A DNA stretch of 64,000 bases from Methanomicrobiaceae archaeon (lineage in GTDB: Archaea > Halobacteriota > Methanomicrobia > Methanomicrobiales > Methanomicrobiaceae). The position numbers were made by a program, and so were the translations under genes. The stretch is taken from contig JARVGI010000003.1 in assembly GCA_029762625.1 (NCBI GenBank), positions 17,909 through 81,908 on the forward strand. The letters run 5' to 3'. Under the pieces are notes generated by a model that saw nothing but the letters and a program-made list of their open reading frames with translations, made no database searches and was not told where the DNA came from. This document shows, piece after piece, positions 1 through 9,300 of the stretch (within the stretch, counting starts at the first letter, position 1; every line of letters starts with the position of its first letter).

Positions 1-975
1 GATGGAGCGCATATTGCGGATCATCTGGCCCTCCGATTCCTCGAAGGCGAAGTAGAGGCAGCGCTCGTTCCGGGCGCAGGCGGCGTTTACAAAACTCGCC
101 GCCATGCTGGTCTTGCCCGTCCCGGCGATGCCGGAGACCAGGATGGAGCTCCCCCGGTAGTAGCCGCCGCCCAGCATGGCATCGAGGTCCTTAATACCGC
201 TCGATACCCGTTCGGAGGACACCTCGTGGTCCAGCCCCAGCGTGGTGACCGGGATGACCGAAAACCCGTCGGCATCGATCAGGAAGGGGTACTCGTCCAT
301 GCCATGGGCGCTGCCCCGGTACTTGACGATGCGGAGCCTGCGGGTGGCGATCTGGTTGACCACCCGGTTGTCGAGAGCGATCACGCAGTCGGCCACGTAC
401 TCTTCGAGGCCGTAGCGGGAGAAGGTCGTCTCCCCCGCCTCACCGGTGATGATGGCGGTGACCTCCTTTTCCTTGAGCCACGAAAACAGCCGGCGCAGTT
501 CTGCCCTGAGCACCGCATGGTCCATGAATCCCGAGAAGAGCACCTCGATCGTGTCGAGTGCCACCCGTTTTGCCCCGATGGAATCGATGGCATGGCCAAG
601 GCGGATGAACAGCCCTTCAAGGTCGTATTCGCCGGTCTCCTCGATCTCGGCCGGATCGATGTGGACATGGTCGATCACCATCTTTTTTTGGGCGATCAGG
701 CCGTTCAAGTCAAACCCGAGGGATGCCACGTTCTTGGCGAGGTCCCCTGCCGTCTCCTCGAATGCCACGAAGACCCCCGGCTCATCGTAAACGGTTGCCC
801 CCCGGACGAGGAACTCGACCGCGAGCATCGTTTTCCCGCATCCCGGCCCGCCGACGACGAGGGTGGGCCGGCCTGCGGGCAGCCCCCCGTCGGTGATCTC
901 GTCGAGGCCCCGGATGCCGGTCGGGCATTTTGCCAGGCCCTCGAGTTCCGGATTGCGCGTATCGATGTTGTTCAT
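1..975 (-). CDS. KaiC-like RecA-fold ATPase, C-terminus cut by window edge
   Basis: The reading frame runs from an ATG at 975 to the window edge with no stop (325 residues visible). Two RecA/KaiC domains can be seen. The first has Walker A GGPGCGKT (residues 42-49) and the KaiC-type paired glutamates in AFEETAGD (73-74). The second opens with SGIAGTGKT and AFEESEGQ near the edge. KaiC-family proteins in archaea are hexameric ATPases, often linked to signalling or motility; they are not proof of a clock. The phosphorylation-site region of the second domain lies outside the window, so kinase activity cannot be judged. It sits downstream of the large hybrid kinase on the same strand, separated by a 334-nt spacer, so it probably has its own promoter. 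An AT-rich stretch at 1101-1110 could be the TATA box on the minus strand. Family call is firm; role is unknown. Confidence 0.9.
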   Translation of the reverse strand, partial: MNNIDTRNPELEGLAKCPTGIRGLDEITDGGLPAGRPTLVVGGPGCGKTMLAVEFLVRGATVYDEPGVFVAFEETAGDLAKNVASLGFDLNGLIAQKKMVIDHVHIDPAEIEETGEYDLEGLFIRLGHAIDSIGAKRVALDTIEVLFSGFMDHAVLRAELRRLFSWLKEKEVTAIITGEAGETTFSRYGLEEYVADCVIALDNRVVNQIATRRLRIVKYRGSAHGMDEYPFLIDADGFSVIPVTTLGLDHEVSSERVSSGIKDLDAMLGGGYYRGSSILVSGIAGTGKTSMAASFVNAACARNERCLYFAFEESEGQMIRNMRSI

Positions 976-1309
976 AGCGTAATTCACCCTATTCCCCTGA
1001 AATCAATCTAATCTGGCTGCGTTCGGGATGCACCGAGTATGAAGTGCCGCGTGATCCTTTGAGAGAAATTCCCTGAATAGTACTACTCTGATAGTATGGC
1101 TTTAATATATCGGATAGAATGGAACCGACATTCTGGTACCGTTTTTCTGAAAATCTGCTCGATATTCTCGCCCCAATGGGAATGTAAGGGTCGCCCCCCC
1201 CCCCCCCCCGGGCCGGACCAACAGCGCCGTATACGGCGGTATTTCCCGAAACCAGGGAGATAAATGGCTTTGATCCCGGTCACATCCTGCGCATGTGCAG
1301 GAGCACGGG
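976..1309. other. Intergenic spacer with 16-C homopolymer and 14-bp palindrome
   Basis: No gene is visible between the KaiC-like start (975) and the hybrid-kinase stop (1310). It holds an uninterrupted run of 16 cytosines at 1194-1209 (16 guanines in the direction of kaiC transcription). A perfect 14-bp palindrome, CGCCGTATACGGCG, lies at 1225-1238. A minus-strand TATA-like stretch lies at 1101-1110. The palindrome could be an operator or part of a termination structure for the kinase gene; the sequence alone does not decide. Confidence 0.6.
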
Positions 1310-4300
1310 CTACCCATCCGTCTGCTCCGTGCGCCACCTCCCCTGCGGGATGGCAATCTCGAACCGCGCTCCCCTGCCCTCTACCCCGCACTCGCGGATG
1401 GACATGCCGGTGATGCCCAGGATCTCCTTGACCAAAAACAGCCCGTAGCCGGTGTTTTTGCCGATGCCCTTCTCGAAGATCTCCTCCTTCTGGGCCGCCG
1501 GAATGCCCACCCCGTCGTCTTCCATCACGATCACCCCGTCGCCGTCCCGCGTCTGGAAGCTGACCCGGATGGCGGAAAGACCGCCGGCGTGGACGGTGGC
1601 GTTCTCCAGAAGACTTGCGAAGGCCTTCTCCAGCATGGGATCGGCGTAGATCTCCGGCATGGGGGTGGCGATCTCGAGAAGGGTGCCATTGAGGCGGACG
1701 CTCTCTGCCGCCCGCTTCACCACCCATGCCACCTGCAGCCACTCGGGGTCCTGCTCGCCCATGTGCTGGTAGTCGCCGGTAAAGGTGATCTGGCGCCGGA
1801 TGGTGTCGGCGGTGGCAAGCAGGTGCCGGAAGAAGCCCTGCGCCTCCGCATTCTGCTGGATATGCTCTTCGAGCAGGGCGAGAAACGCTTTCTGGGCGGA
1901 TACCTGGTTGAGAATGTCGTGGCGGGTGATGCTCGCCAGGAGATTGAGTTTCCTGTTGGCCTCACGGAGGCTCTCCTGGGATGCGCGGAGGGCCGTGATG
2001 TCGTGGTCCGCCCCGATCATGCGAAGCGGCCGTCCCCCCGCATCCCGCACCACCACCTTCCCGCGGGAAAGAATCCAGCTGTACCGGCCGTCTTTCCGCT
2101 TCATGCGGTATTCCGATTTTATGCAGGGGGTCTCGCCCTTCATATTGGCATGCAGGTCGTTTCCCACGCGTACCCGGTCATCGGGGTGCACTGCGTCTTC
2201 CCACGGTGGGACGTCATCATAATCCGCATAGCCGAGGATCCCGGGCCAGTAGCCGTGGGTGATCACACCGCCGGTGGCAAGGTTCTTGTCCCATACCCCC
2301 AGGTGCGCCGATTCGATGGCCAGGTTCAGGCGCTGCTCGCTCTCCATGAGGCCATGTTCGGCGCGTTTCTGTTCGGTGATATCCTGCACAAGGGCCCACA
2401 TGCCGGTCGGACGTCCCGCGTCATCCTTCTTCAACCACACGCGGATATTGATGGGAAACGCGGTCCCGTCCTTCCTGACGTACTCCTTTTCGTACAGATC
2501 CAGGTAGCCCCGGGCGAAAATGTCCTCCACCATGGCTTTCTCCGTGGGATGCCAGCACTTGGGGGTGATCTGCCAGAAGGTGAGTCCGGTAAGCTCTTCG
2601 GCGGTATATCCCAGCATCGCAAGAGCGCTCTGGTTGGCCTCGATAAACCGCCCCTCCATATCGGTGATGAGAATGCCGTCGAGGCTGGATTCAAAGAGGC
2701 TGCGGTACTTCTCTTCGCTCTCCCGCAGTGCCTCTTCGGCGTGTTTTTGTTCGGTAATGTCGTTGCCGATGCAGAGGACTCCCACTGCGGTGCCGTGCTC
2801 GTCGGAGATCACCTGGTTGGTCCACTGGATCCAGACCCGTCTGCCGTCCTTCGTAACGTTCTCGTTTTCGTTGTTTTTATGCTTCTCCGGGTTGGTGCAG
2901 ACTTCCCGGATCATCTCGCGCATATCTCGCCCCGAGCTCTCCGTCTCCGGCACGATGGTGCCCACCACGTTCTTTCCCAGGATTTCATCATGAGTATAGC
3001 CGAAAAACCGCTGCGCGAAATCGTTGAAGAAGGTGATGGTTCCTTGCGTGTCCATCTTCAGGATGACCGAATTGGCGTGTTCCACAACGTCTCGATAGTT
3101 TTTTTCACTCGCCCGCAGCCTCTCCTCGGCCCGTATCCGCTCGATCATATCCGCGGCCTGCCGGGCCAGGATATCCACGAGCCGCAGCTCGCGGTCTGCC
3201 GGTGTATGGACCCTGCAGAAGTGGGTGGAGAGGATCCCGAGCAGGTGGCCGTTTCTGCTCACCAGCGGGGTGGACTGCACGGCGTGGATGCCCTCCTCAC
3301 GCAGCACCTCAGCGGACGCTTCGTCGAAGACGGGGCTCTCGCAGATGTCCTCCACCACCACCCGTCCCGCCCGTTCCAGCGCCGCCCCGCACGCCGCGGA
3401 ATCCCCCGGGCCCACATGCTCGAAAAAGTGCAGGAACGGGATATCGAAATGCTTCTGGGCGGCAAACTTCAGCGTTCCTGTTGCGGTGTCGAGGAGCTGC
3501 AGGCACCCCTTGTCCGCACCGGTGATGGCGATCGCGGCCTCCAGGATCTCCTGCAGGATCGCCTTGAGGTCATCTCCTTCGAGGTAGCGCGTGCTCAGGG
3601 CGTGCAGGAGGTTTAAATCCCTGATTTTGGTCTCGAGCCGCTGTTCGAGGACCCGGCGCTCGCGCTCTTTCTGTTTGCGCTCGGTGATATCGTGGAAGAC
3701 CACCTGAACGGCGGGCTTTCCCTCAAAGGTGACCGGCCCTGCGGTGACCTCGACATCGACCACAGACCCGTCCAGGCGAATGAACTTCTCATCGATACGA
3801 GGGGCGAAGTAGGGATCAGTATCATCGGCGATCCGCGCAATCCTCCGGGTGACGCGTCCGCGGTACTCCGGATCGACAAAGGCGAGTACCGGTCTTCCGA
3901 GGAGGTCCTGCTCATCCTCCGCGCCGAAGATCTCGACCGCAAGCCTGTTGCAGAAGAGGACGGTGTTTCCATCGTGGATGACGATCCCGCCGGGTGAGTG
4001 CTGGACGAGCTGGCGGTACTGCTCCCTGCTCTCCCGAAGGCGCTCCTCCATCCGTTTTTGCCGGGTGATATCGGCGAAGCTGGTGAGCACCTGCACGACC
4101 GCACCCGAGGCATCCTTTACCGGCTGGGATACGATGTGGTACCAGTGCCCGTGGGGCGGGCTGAACTTCTGGGTGGTCTGCACCTCGCCGGTGGCGAACA
4201 CCTGCCGCGCCGTACACTGCTCACAGGGGCGGTCGCGGTGCTCGTAGATCTGGTGGCACTTCTGGCCGACGGGATCCTGGTCAGGGATGAATTCACGGGT

Positions 4301-5161
4301 CTTCTGGTTCACCCAGGCGATGGTGAGATCAGGAGTAATCAGGGACTGCCCGGTATCCAGGGCGGAGAGGATGACTCCCATCCTCTCCTTCTCCGCGTTA
4401 ACCGCTGTTTCGGCCCGCTTGCGCTCGGTGATGTCGGTGGCAAAGGCGCACATGAACTCCTTCTCACCCATCTGGCAGGAGCTGAGCGAGAGCTCCACGG
4501 GATAGACCGTGCCGTCACGCTTCCGGTGATGTGATTCCATGCGGACGGTCTGGTGTTCCTTCACCTCTCGCCAGACCTCCTGCCAGGCCTCTTCGAACCC
4601 CTCGACAGCAAAGTCGGGATCCACGTCCGGTACCCGCAGGGCGAAGAGTTCGTTGCGCGTATACCCGAGCTTTTGGCAGGCATACTCGTTGACGTCGATC
4701 AGGTACCCCGCGGAATCGATCCAGTAAAATTCAGCCGGGAGATGATCGATGGAGAATTGGGTCCGTTTCAGCGCCTCCCTCGCCCGCTGCCGGTCCACCG
4801 CGTGCCGGATCTTGGATGCGAGCTCGGCGTAGAGGGCTCTCGGCTCCGCGCTCTTCTGCAGGTAGAAGTCGGCGCCGTTATTGAGCGCCTCGATGACCAC
4901 CTCCTCGCGGCCCCGCCCGGTGAGGACGATGAAAGGGAGGTCGGGGTCGTCCGCACGCACCGCCTTGAGCAGGGCGATGCCGTCCATCTGCGGCATGTCG
5001 TAGTCGGAGACGACCGCATCGAAGGTCCCGTTCCGGATGAGATCGAGCGCCGCTCGCGCAGACTCACAGGTATCGCAGGAGAATTCGCCTCCCTTTTCGA
5101 GAAAGATTTTAGAAACGGCCAGAAACACCGGCTCGTCATCGATGAGGAGGGTACGGAACAT
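1310..5161 (-). CDS. Hybrid sensor histidine kinase: receiver, six PAS, GAF, kinase
   Basis: 1283 residues with no membrane segments, so a cytoplasmic sensor. Order: receiver domain at 1-125 with acidic D8-D9 and phospho-acceptor D53 (SDYDMP); PAS domains near 140-255, 258-370 and 380-495; GAF near 500-665; three more PAS domains near 670-1040; a dimerisation box ITRHDILNQ near 1050 holding the likely phospho-His; then HATPase with DDGVGIP and TGYGLFL. The second PAS contains a CxxC-rich patch (CHQIYEHRDRPCEQC) that could hold a metal or act as a redox switch (inference). The N-terminal receiver before the sensors is typical of methanogen signalling proteins, in which the receiver may accept a signal from another kinase. 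No dedicated output regulator lies next to it. Upstream is AT-rich, with a TATA-like stretch around 5228-5240 on this strand. Confidence 0.93.
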   Translation of the reverse strand: MFRTLLIDDEPVFLAVSKIFLEKGGEFSCDTCESARAALDLIRNGTFDAVVSDYDMPQMDGIALLKAVRADDPDLPFIVLTGRGREEVVIEALNNGADFYLQKSAEPRALYAELASKIRHAVDRQRAREALKRTQFSIDHLPAEFYWIDSAGYLIDVNEYACQKLGYTRNELFALRVPDVDPDFAVEGFEEAWQEVWREVKEHQTVRMESHHRKRDGTVYPVELSLSSCQMGEKEFMCAFATDITERKRAETAVNAEKERMGVILSALDTGQSLITPDLTIAWVNQKTREFIPDQDPVGQKCHQIYEHRDRPCEQCTARQVFATGEVQTTQKFSPPHGHWYHIVSQPVKDASGAVVQVLTSFADITRQKRMEERLRESREQYRQLVQHSPGGIVIHDGNTVLFCNRLAVEIFGAEDEQDLLGRPVLAFVDPEYRGRVTRRIARIADDTDPYFAPRIDEKFIRLDGSVVDVEVTAGPVTFEGKPAVQVVFHDITERKQKERERRVLEQRLETKIRDLNLLHALSTRYLEGDDLKAILQEILEAAIAITGADKGCLQLLDTATGTLKFAAQKHFDIPFLHFFEHVGPGDSAACGAALERAGRVVVEDICESPVFDEASAEVLREEGIHAVQSTPLVSRNGHLLGILSTHFCRVHTPADRELRLVDILARQAADMIERIRAEERLRASEKNYRDVVEHANSVILKMDTQGTITFFNDFAQRFFGYTHDEILGKNVVGTIVPETESSGRDMREMIREVCTNPEKHKNNENENVTKDGRRVWIQWTNQVISDEHGTAVGVLCIGNDITEQKHAEEALRESEEKYRSLFESSLDGILITDMEGRFIEANQSALAMLGYTAEELTGLTFWQITPKCWHPTEKAMVEDIFARGYLDLYEKEYVRKDGTAFPINIRVWLKKDDAGRPTGMWALVQDITEQKRAEHGLMESEQRLNLAIESAHLGVWDKNLATGGVITHGYWPGILGYADYDDVPPWEDAVHPDDRVRVGNDLHANMKGETPCIKSEYRMKRKDGRYSWILSRGKVVVRDAGGRPLRMIGADHDITALRASQESLREANRKLNLLASITRHDILNQVSAQKAFLALLEEHIQQNAEAQGFFRHLLATADTIRRQITFTGDYQHMGEQDPEWLQVAWVVKRAAESVRLNGTLLEIATPMPEIYADPMLEKAFASLLENATVHAGGLSAIRVSFQTRDGDGVIVMEDDGVGIPAAQKEEIFEKGIGKNTGYGLFLVKEILGITGMSIRECGVEGRGARFEIAIPQGRWRTEQTDG

Positions 5162-5349
5162 GATTAATCGGGGAATTATTCAAACGTCTATATTGTAAGC
5201 AGCTGATAAAAAAGTTTCATGGCAGCTTATTTTATAAAAATGGGTTTATTTTTATTACATCCACATGTTTTCCCTCTTAACCATCCTCCGTCCTTCGTCG
5301 CCCCGCGACAGGCCGTGACACGGGCATCTGTTCTGAGGCGGGAAAGCAC

Positions 5350-5357
5350 CTTTATAC
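5350..5357 (+). promoter_or_regulatory. TATA box for the small coiled-coil gene
   Basis: CTTTATAC lies about 36-43 nt before the ATG at 5393, giving a short leader that contains the GAGGTG ribosome site at 5383-5388. Confidence 0.5.
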
Positions 5358-5392
5358 CATAAGATACGAATTGACCGAAGAAGAGGTGATAT

Positions 5393-5755
5393 ATGATGCA
5401 AAAAGGAGCCATCGACCTGACGAAGGACACGAAGGAAGCGTACCTCACGCAGGCGCGTGCGCGGCTGGACGAGATACGGCACCTTCAGGCGGGCATCGTG
5501 GGGCAGAAAGAGGACGCTCCCGTGGAGGTGCAGGAAGACCTTGACGCCTGCGCCATCGATATCCAGCGCTACATCCTGCGGGCCGAAGACCAGATGGAGC
5601 TGCTGGGGCACGCCGATGAGAACGAATGGACCGGCATGCGGGAAGAGGTGGACGAGACCATCGGCGAGGCGCAGCGGGAGGTGGAGCGGGCCCACGAGCT
5701 CCTGAGCAACCCCATGGCGGGGAAGCGCCCGGAACGGGAATACTCCGAGTTGTAG
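5393..5755 (+). CDS. Small charged helical protein, unknown function
   Basis: 120 residues, rich in Glu, Asp, Arg and Gln, with long predicted helices and no signal peptide or membrane segment. I do not recognise a named family; it looks like the small acidic coiled-coil proteins common in methanogens. Two ATGs (5393 and 5396) follow a GAGGTGAT ribosome site at 5383-5390; either could be used. It is transcribed away from the large kinase and faces the next gene, with only 23 nt between their stops. Confidence 0.8.
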   Translation: MMQKGAIDLTKDTKEAYLTQARARLDEIRHLQAGIVGQKEDAPVEVQEDLDACAIDIQRYILRAEDQMELLGHADENEWTGMREEVDETIGEAQREVERAHELLSNPMAGKRPEREYSEL

Positions 5756-5778
5756 TGCGGGGGGATAGGTCCCCCTTT

Positions 5779-7059
5779 TCAGTGCCAGCGGTCCATGTGC
5801 TGCCGGTGGGTGGCGAGGTAGGCACCGGGTTCGTAGAACCGGTCGTAGAACTCCAGGTCGAGGTGGTGCGCCTGGAGGTAGGTGAGCACGAAGATGCTGG
5901 GAACGGTGCCCGGGAACCTGCCGAACCGGTCGTAGATATGCTGTGCCTGCAGGGCGACGCACTCCCGAAACCCCTCGCTGTGGACTTCGGCGCTGCCCCT
6001 GACGGCAGGGGTGTCACGGTACTGCCCCGGTGTCCCCGGGTGGAACGGCCCCCCGGGGCCGAACTTGCGTTCCGCCAGGGCATCGACCGCCTCCCGCATG
6101 TCCCGGTAGTGGGGCGGGCAGAACCCCTCGAAGATCCCCGGAAGGCCGGTGGGATTGGGCAGCGGCCAGCGCTCGTCGGTGTCGTACCGGAACCCGAGGC
6201 CCGGTACCGCCGGATCCCCGCTCGCCCCCAGCATGCTCAGAGGATCGATGCCGTCGAACATCCACCCGCCCAGCCCCATGGGCTGCAGCACCAGCATGCC
6301 GGCAAAGCAGGCGCAGGCGAGCTCGGCGGTCAGTTCGGCGAGGGAGAGCTGCTCGAGAAAGGTCAGGGGCAGCGGGTTGTCCACGTCGCAGAGGTGCCGG
6401 AAGCGTTCTATCCCCTCGATTGGCTCGCCGTGGACGTCGTCGTAGATGCAGGAGCCGTTCTGCAGGTAGTAGCAGAGGGCGGCGATCACGTGCTGGGCGA
6501 GATCGCCCACCGGGATACATAGCGTCGTTCCCGGTCGGTTCGCCACCCAGGTGTTGTGCCCCTCGACATGCGGCACCTCGGGGGGCAGCGGCAGCCTCCC
6601 CTCCCGGATCCTGGTGATGCGCGACCGGTGGGCCTCCAGGAGAGCCTCGGGATCGAAGAGCCCCTCGTCTGAGCGGTCGGCGAGGGCGGGGGCGTCGCGG
6701 GTGGCCACGAAGTAGACGCCCGTATCGTCGGTGTAGAAGATTTCGCTCGTGTGAAATCCGGCCGCGGAGGGGAAGGTGCGTCCTCCTGCGGTGCCGGCAT
6801 AGTTTGAGAGGTGCGGGGCGTAGCGGGCGTTGCGCATAATCAAATTGTGCCAGCCGGTGTTGCCCCCCATGGCGGTGAGTACCAGCATCTGCTCGAGCTC
6901 GGAGAGGGGGACCGGATCGTGGCGGGAGGTGTAGGCGAAGTAACCGTCCGGAATGGACGCCCCCAGGAAGAACCGGCGGGCGCGCCGGCCGAAGAGGGCG
7001 TTGACGAACGGGTATCCCAGCAGGTCATCAAATCCTGGTGGATATCCTGTCTTTTTCAT
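5779..7059 (-). CDS. Uncharacterised 426-residue protein
   Basis: Start supported by GAGGAAG just upstream of the ATG at 7059. Soluble, with no signal peptide. The middle has several conserved-looking aromatic, Gly and His-rich patches (for example GGNTGWHNLIMRN, and GRTFPSAAGFHTSEIF near residues 95-110). The latter resembles nitroreductase/SagB-type flavin proteins, which carry an SAG-like stretch at the start of their flavin fold, but the rest does not clearly fit, so I leave the function open. It lies 44 nt downstream of the phosphoesterase gene on the same strand and may be co-transcribed with it. Confidence 0.75.
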   Translation of the reverse strand: MKKTGYPPGFDDLLGYPFVNALFGRRARRFFLGASIPDGYFAYTSRHDPVPLSELEQMLVLTAMGGNTGWHNLIMRNARYAPHLSNYAGTAGGRTFPSAAGFHTSEIFYTDDTGVYFVATRDAPALADRSDEGLFDPEALLEAHRSRITRIREGRLPLPPEVPHVEGHNTWVANRPGTTLCIPVGDLAQHVIAALCYYLQNGSCIYDDVHGEPIEGIERFRHLCDVDNPLPLTFLEQLSLAELTAELACACFAGMLVLQPMGLGGWMFDGIDPLSMLGASGDPAVPGLGFRYDTDERWPLPNPTGLPGIFEGFCPPHYRDMREAVDALAERKFGPGGPFHPGTPGQYRDTPAVRGSAEVHSEGFRECVALQAQHIYDRFGRFPGTVPSIFVLTYLQAHHLDLEFYDRFYEPGAYLATHRQHMDRWH

Positions 7060-7103
7060 GGTTCTTCCTCACCCTTTTTTCGTTCGGGTGGGGACGGCGT
7101 ACA

Positions 7104-8543
7104 TCAGATGGCCACTACCGCGCCCTGCAGGTCGGCGTGTGCCGTTCCTTTCTTGAGGAATGATTCAAGGGCATCGATGGCCCGAAGATCTAGATCATGG
7201 CGGTTCTCGCCGTATGCTTCCGGGACGCCCTGGCTGGTCACGAACGCCGCCGTGTAGGTCGCCTCGTCGGAGAGCCGTTTGCCCTGCACGAAGAACTCCT
7301 GGATCCGGTGGCCTGCCGGGTTCTCGACCTTGATGTAGCAGTTGATCCCCCGGCAGCGCTTGACGTAGCCTCCCATCTGCTGGTAGGGGTCGCGGGAGAA
7401 GGTATGCTCGAGGTTGTTCTCCATCATCGCCCGCAGCTCGGCGCCGGTCAGCTCCACCACGGAGACCGGCGGGTTGACCGGGATGATGTTCCAGAGGTCG
7501 TTTCGGGTGACCGGCCCGGGCGGTACGGGCGCCCCGTAGCGCCAGCCGTTCGAGAAGGCCATCTGTGCGCCGGAGGCATCGAGGAGCGCCTGGAGGAGCA
7601 GATGGTCCATCGTGGATTCGAGGACGGCGTAGCGGTGGAGGGGGGTGGCGGTCTCTCCCACCACCGCATCGAGATACTCCCGGTGGGGCTCCATGGCGGA
7701 TGCCACCAGTGCACCGACCTCCGGGTCGGACGGGACGGTCTCATCGACGGTGATCAGCTCGTGCCGGAACCCGGCCACCTTGTGATCCTCCACGGTCAGA
7801 TCGAGCCTCCCCACAAATGACCCGTGGCAGCCGGACTGGATGATCACGGTGTCGTGCACCACGGCAGGGCGGTAGAGCCGGTTGTGGGTATGGGCGGAGA
7901 GCAGCACGTCGATTCCTGCCACCTCCGAGGCAAGCTGCACCTCCTGGGGGAAGCCGAGGTGCGAGATCAGCACCACCAGGTCCACCCGCTCCTCCTCCCG
8001 CAGCCGGGCGATGGCGCCGGGGAGCTCCTCCCGACCAAGGGTCAGGGAGATCCCCTCCGAAAAGGACGGCGGCATCGTTTTGTCGACGATGGTGGCGGCG
8101 ATGCCGAGGATCCCGATGGTGAGCCCTCCCGCCTCCCGGACGGTGAAGGGGTCGAAGACCAGCCCGCCCGTCGCCTCGTCGTAGCAGTTCAGGGCGAGGA
8201 CCGGATAGTCCAGGTCACGGGCGATCTCTTTGAAGCGTTGTGGGCCGTAGGCGAACTCCCAGTGTGCGGTCATCGCGTCGAACTGCAGGGCGTTGAGCAC
8301 CGGCACCATCGCCCCGCCCCTGCTCTGCACCGCCGGGTAGGTCCCGTGGATCGTGTCCCCGCAATCGAGCACCAGGACCGCGCCGGGTCGCTCCTCCCGC
8401 ACCTTCCCGATGAGCCCTGCGATCCAGGAATAGCCGCCCGCCTGCCGATAGACCGCATGCCCTCCTTCCCAGAAGAGTTCGGTGTGCGGCTCGAGGTAGC
8501 TGTGGGTGTCGTTCACCTGCAGGATGGTCAGCCGCTGCGCCAT
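7104..8543 (-). CDS. SoxB/5'-nucleotidase-like metallophosphoesterase
   Basis: 479 residues. The N-terminal calcineurin-like domain has ILQVNDTHSYLEP (metal-binding Asp and His), DCGDTIHG, and VVLISHLGFPQE followed by LLSAHTHNRLY. A C-terminal UshA-type domain carries FSNGWRYGAPVPPG and NDLWNIIPVNPP. The usual GNHEFDYG of 5'-nucleotidases is replaced by TAHWEFAYG (about residues 94-102), which resembles the GHWEFTYG form I associate with the thiosulfohydrolase SoxB. There is no signal peptide, so it should act in the cytoplasm, unlike secreted UshA or periplasmic SoxB. The substrate is uncertain: a nucleotide, a cyclic nucleotide or a sulfur-carrying ester are all possible. Confidence 0.85.
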   Translation of the reverse strand: MAQRLTILQVNDTHSYLEPHTELFWEGGHAVYRQAGGYSWIAGLIGKVREERPGAVLVLDCGDTIHGTYPAVQSRGGAMVPVLNALQFDAMTAHWEFAYGPQRFKEIARDLDYPVLALNCYDEATGGLVFDPFTVREAGGLTIGILGIAATIVDKTMPPSFSEGISLTLGREELPGAIARLREEERVDLVVLISHLGFPQEVQLASEVAGIDVLLSAHTHNRLYRPAVVHDTVIIQSGCHGSFVGRLDLTVEDHKVAGFRHELITVDETVPSDPEVGALVASAMEPHREYLDAVVGETATPLHRYAVLESTMDHLLLQALLDASGAQMAFSNGWRYGAPVPPGPVTRNDLWNIIPVNPPVSVVELTGAELRAMMENNLEHTFSRDPYQQMGGYVKRCRGINCYIKVENPAGHRIQEFFVQGKRLSDEATYTAAFVTSQGVPEAYGENRHDLDLRAIDALESFLKKGTAHADLQGAVVAI

Positions 8544-8564
8544 GCGTCTCCCCCCGTACCGGCG

Positions 8565-9143
8565 CTACCGGCTCGCCTCCTTTCGCTTCTCGACGAGGAG
8601 CCGCGCCGAGCTCTTCACGACCGGCTCTTCATCGTCGACCACCTCCTGGAGCATCGCATCGGCCCGCTCGTTCTCCATACCGGCGAGCACGAAGACGGTG
8701 GCAAGGCGCACCCGCCAGTCCTCGTCGTGGAGGGGGGAGGCGAGCTGTTCGATGAATGGTGCGGCACCGATCCTGCCGAGGGCGGTAACCGCCCGCCGCC
8801 GCACTTCCGGCATATCGTCGTAGATCAGGTGAACCAGCGGCTCCGCGGCCCGGTCGTCTCCCAGCCTTCCCAGCGCCTGGGCCGCCCGCGTGCGCACCCC
8901 CCAGTCGCCGTCCCGCAGGGCGCCGATCAGCGGCTCCACCGCCCGCATATCGCCGATGCCCCCGAGCGCCCACGCCGCCCGCAGCCGCACCACCGCCCTT
9001 TTGTCCCGCAGTGCCTCGATCAGCGGCTCCACCGCCGGCTTGCCGATGTCCGCCAGGGCGAAGGCGGCGCTCCACCGCATCTGCTCGTCCGGGTTGCCCA
9101 GTTCCCGGACGAGATCCTCGACTGCCTCCTCGCTTCCTGCCAT
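8565..9143 (-). CDS. HEAT/PBS-lyase repeat protein
   Basis: 192 residues made almost wholly of about five 31-residue helical repeats of the type VRLRAAWALGGIGDMRAVEP. This is the short HEAT-like (EZ_HEAT/PBS lyase) repeat, which makes a curved protein-binding solenoid. Upstream in-frame ATGs exist (9215, 9170), but the start at 9143 has an excellent AGGAGG site at 9151-9156 and begins right before the repeats. No catalytic residues are visible; a scaffold role is likely but the partner is unknown. It ends 21 nt before the phosphoesterase start on the same strand, so the two may be co-expressed. Confidence 0.88.
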   Translation of the reverse strand: MAGSEEAVEDLVRELGNPDEQMRWSAAFALADIGKPAVEPLIEALRDKRAVVRLRAAWALGGIGDMRAVEPLIGALRDGDWGVRTRAAQALGRLGDDRAAEPLVHLIYDDMPEVRRRAVTALGRIGAAPFIEQLASPLHDEDWRVRLATVFVLAGMENERADAMLQEVVDDEEPVVKSSARLLVEKRKEASR

Positions 9144-9150
9144 CTTCAGG

Positions 9151-9156
9151 CCTCCT
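9151..9156 (-). promoter_or_regulatory. Ribosome site that fixes the HEAT-protein start
   Basis: AGGAGG on the minus strand, 7 nt before the ATG at 9143. No comparable site precedes the upstream in-frame ATGs. Confidence 0.7.
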
Positions 9157-9232
9157 GTCTGCTGCGTCATATGGGCGAGGGAGTGGGAGCGCCAGGTAAT
9201 AATACCTGCGGTCATGCGGGAGGCGGCACCAA

Positions 9233-9242
9233 TATATTTATA
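9233..9242 (+). promoter_or_regulatory. TATA box for the MFS transporter
   Basis: TATATTTATA, about 56-68 nt before the transporter start, leaving a roughly 35-nt leader with the GGAGG at 9290-9294. The divergent HEAT gene starts about 90 nt away on the other strand. Confidence 0.6.
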
Positions 9243-9300
9243 CCATCACACCATAGCGGAATCGCCGATCGAAAGGCGCGAGGCGTCGAGGAGGGGGATG

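Noticed and set aside
1295..3616. 773-codon plus-strand frame
   Set aside because: It lies opposite the hybrid kinase, whose domains are unmistakable. The frame is a high-GC shadow without recognisable motifs.
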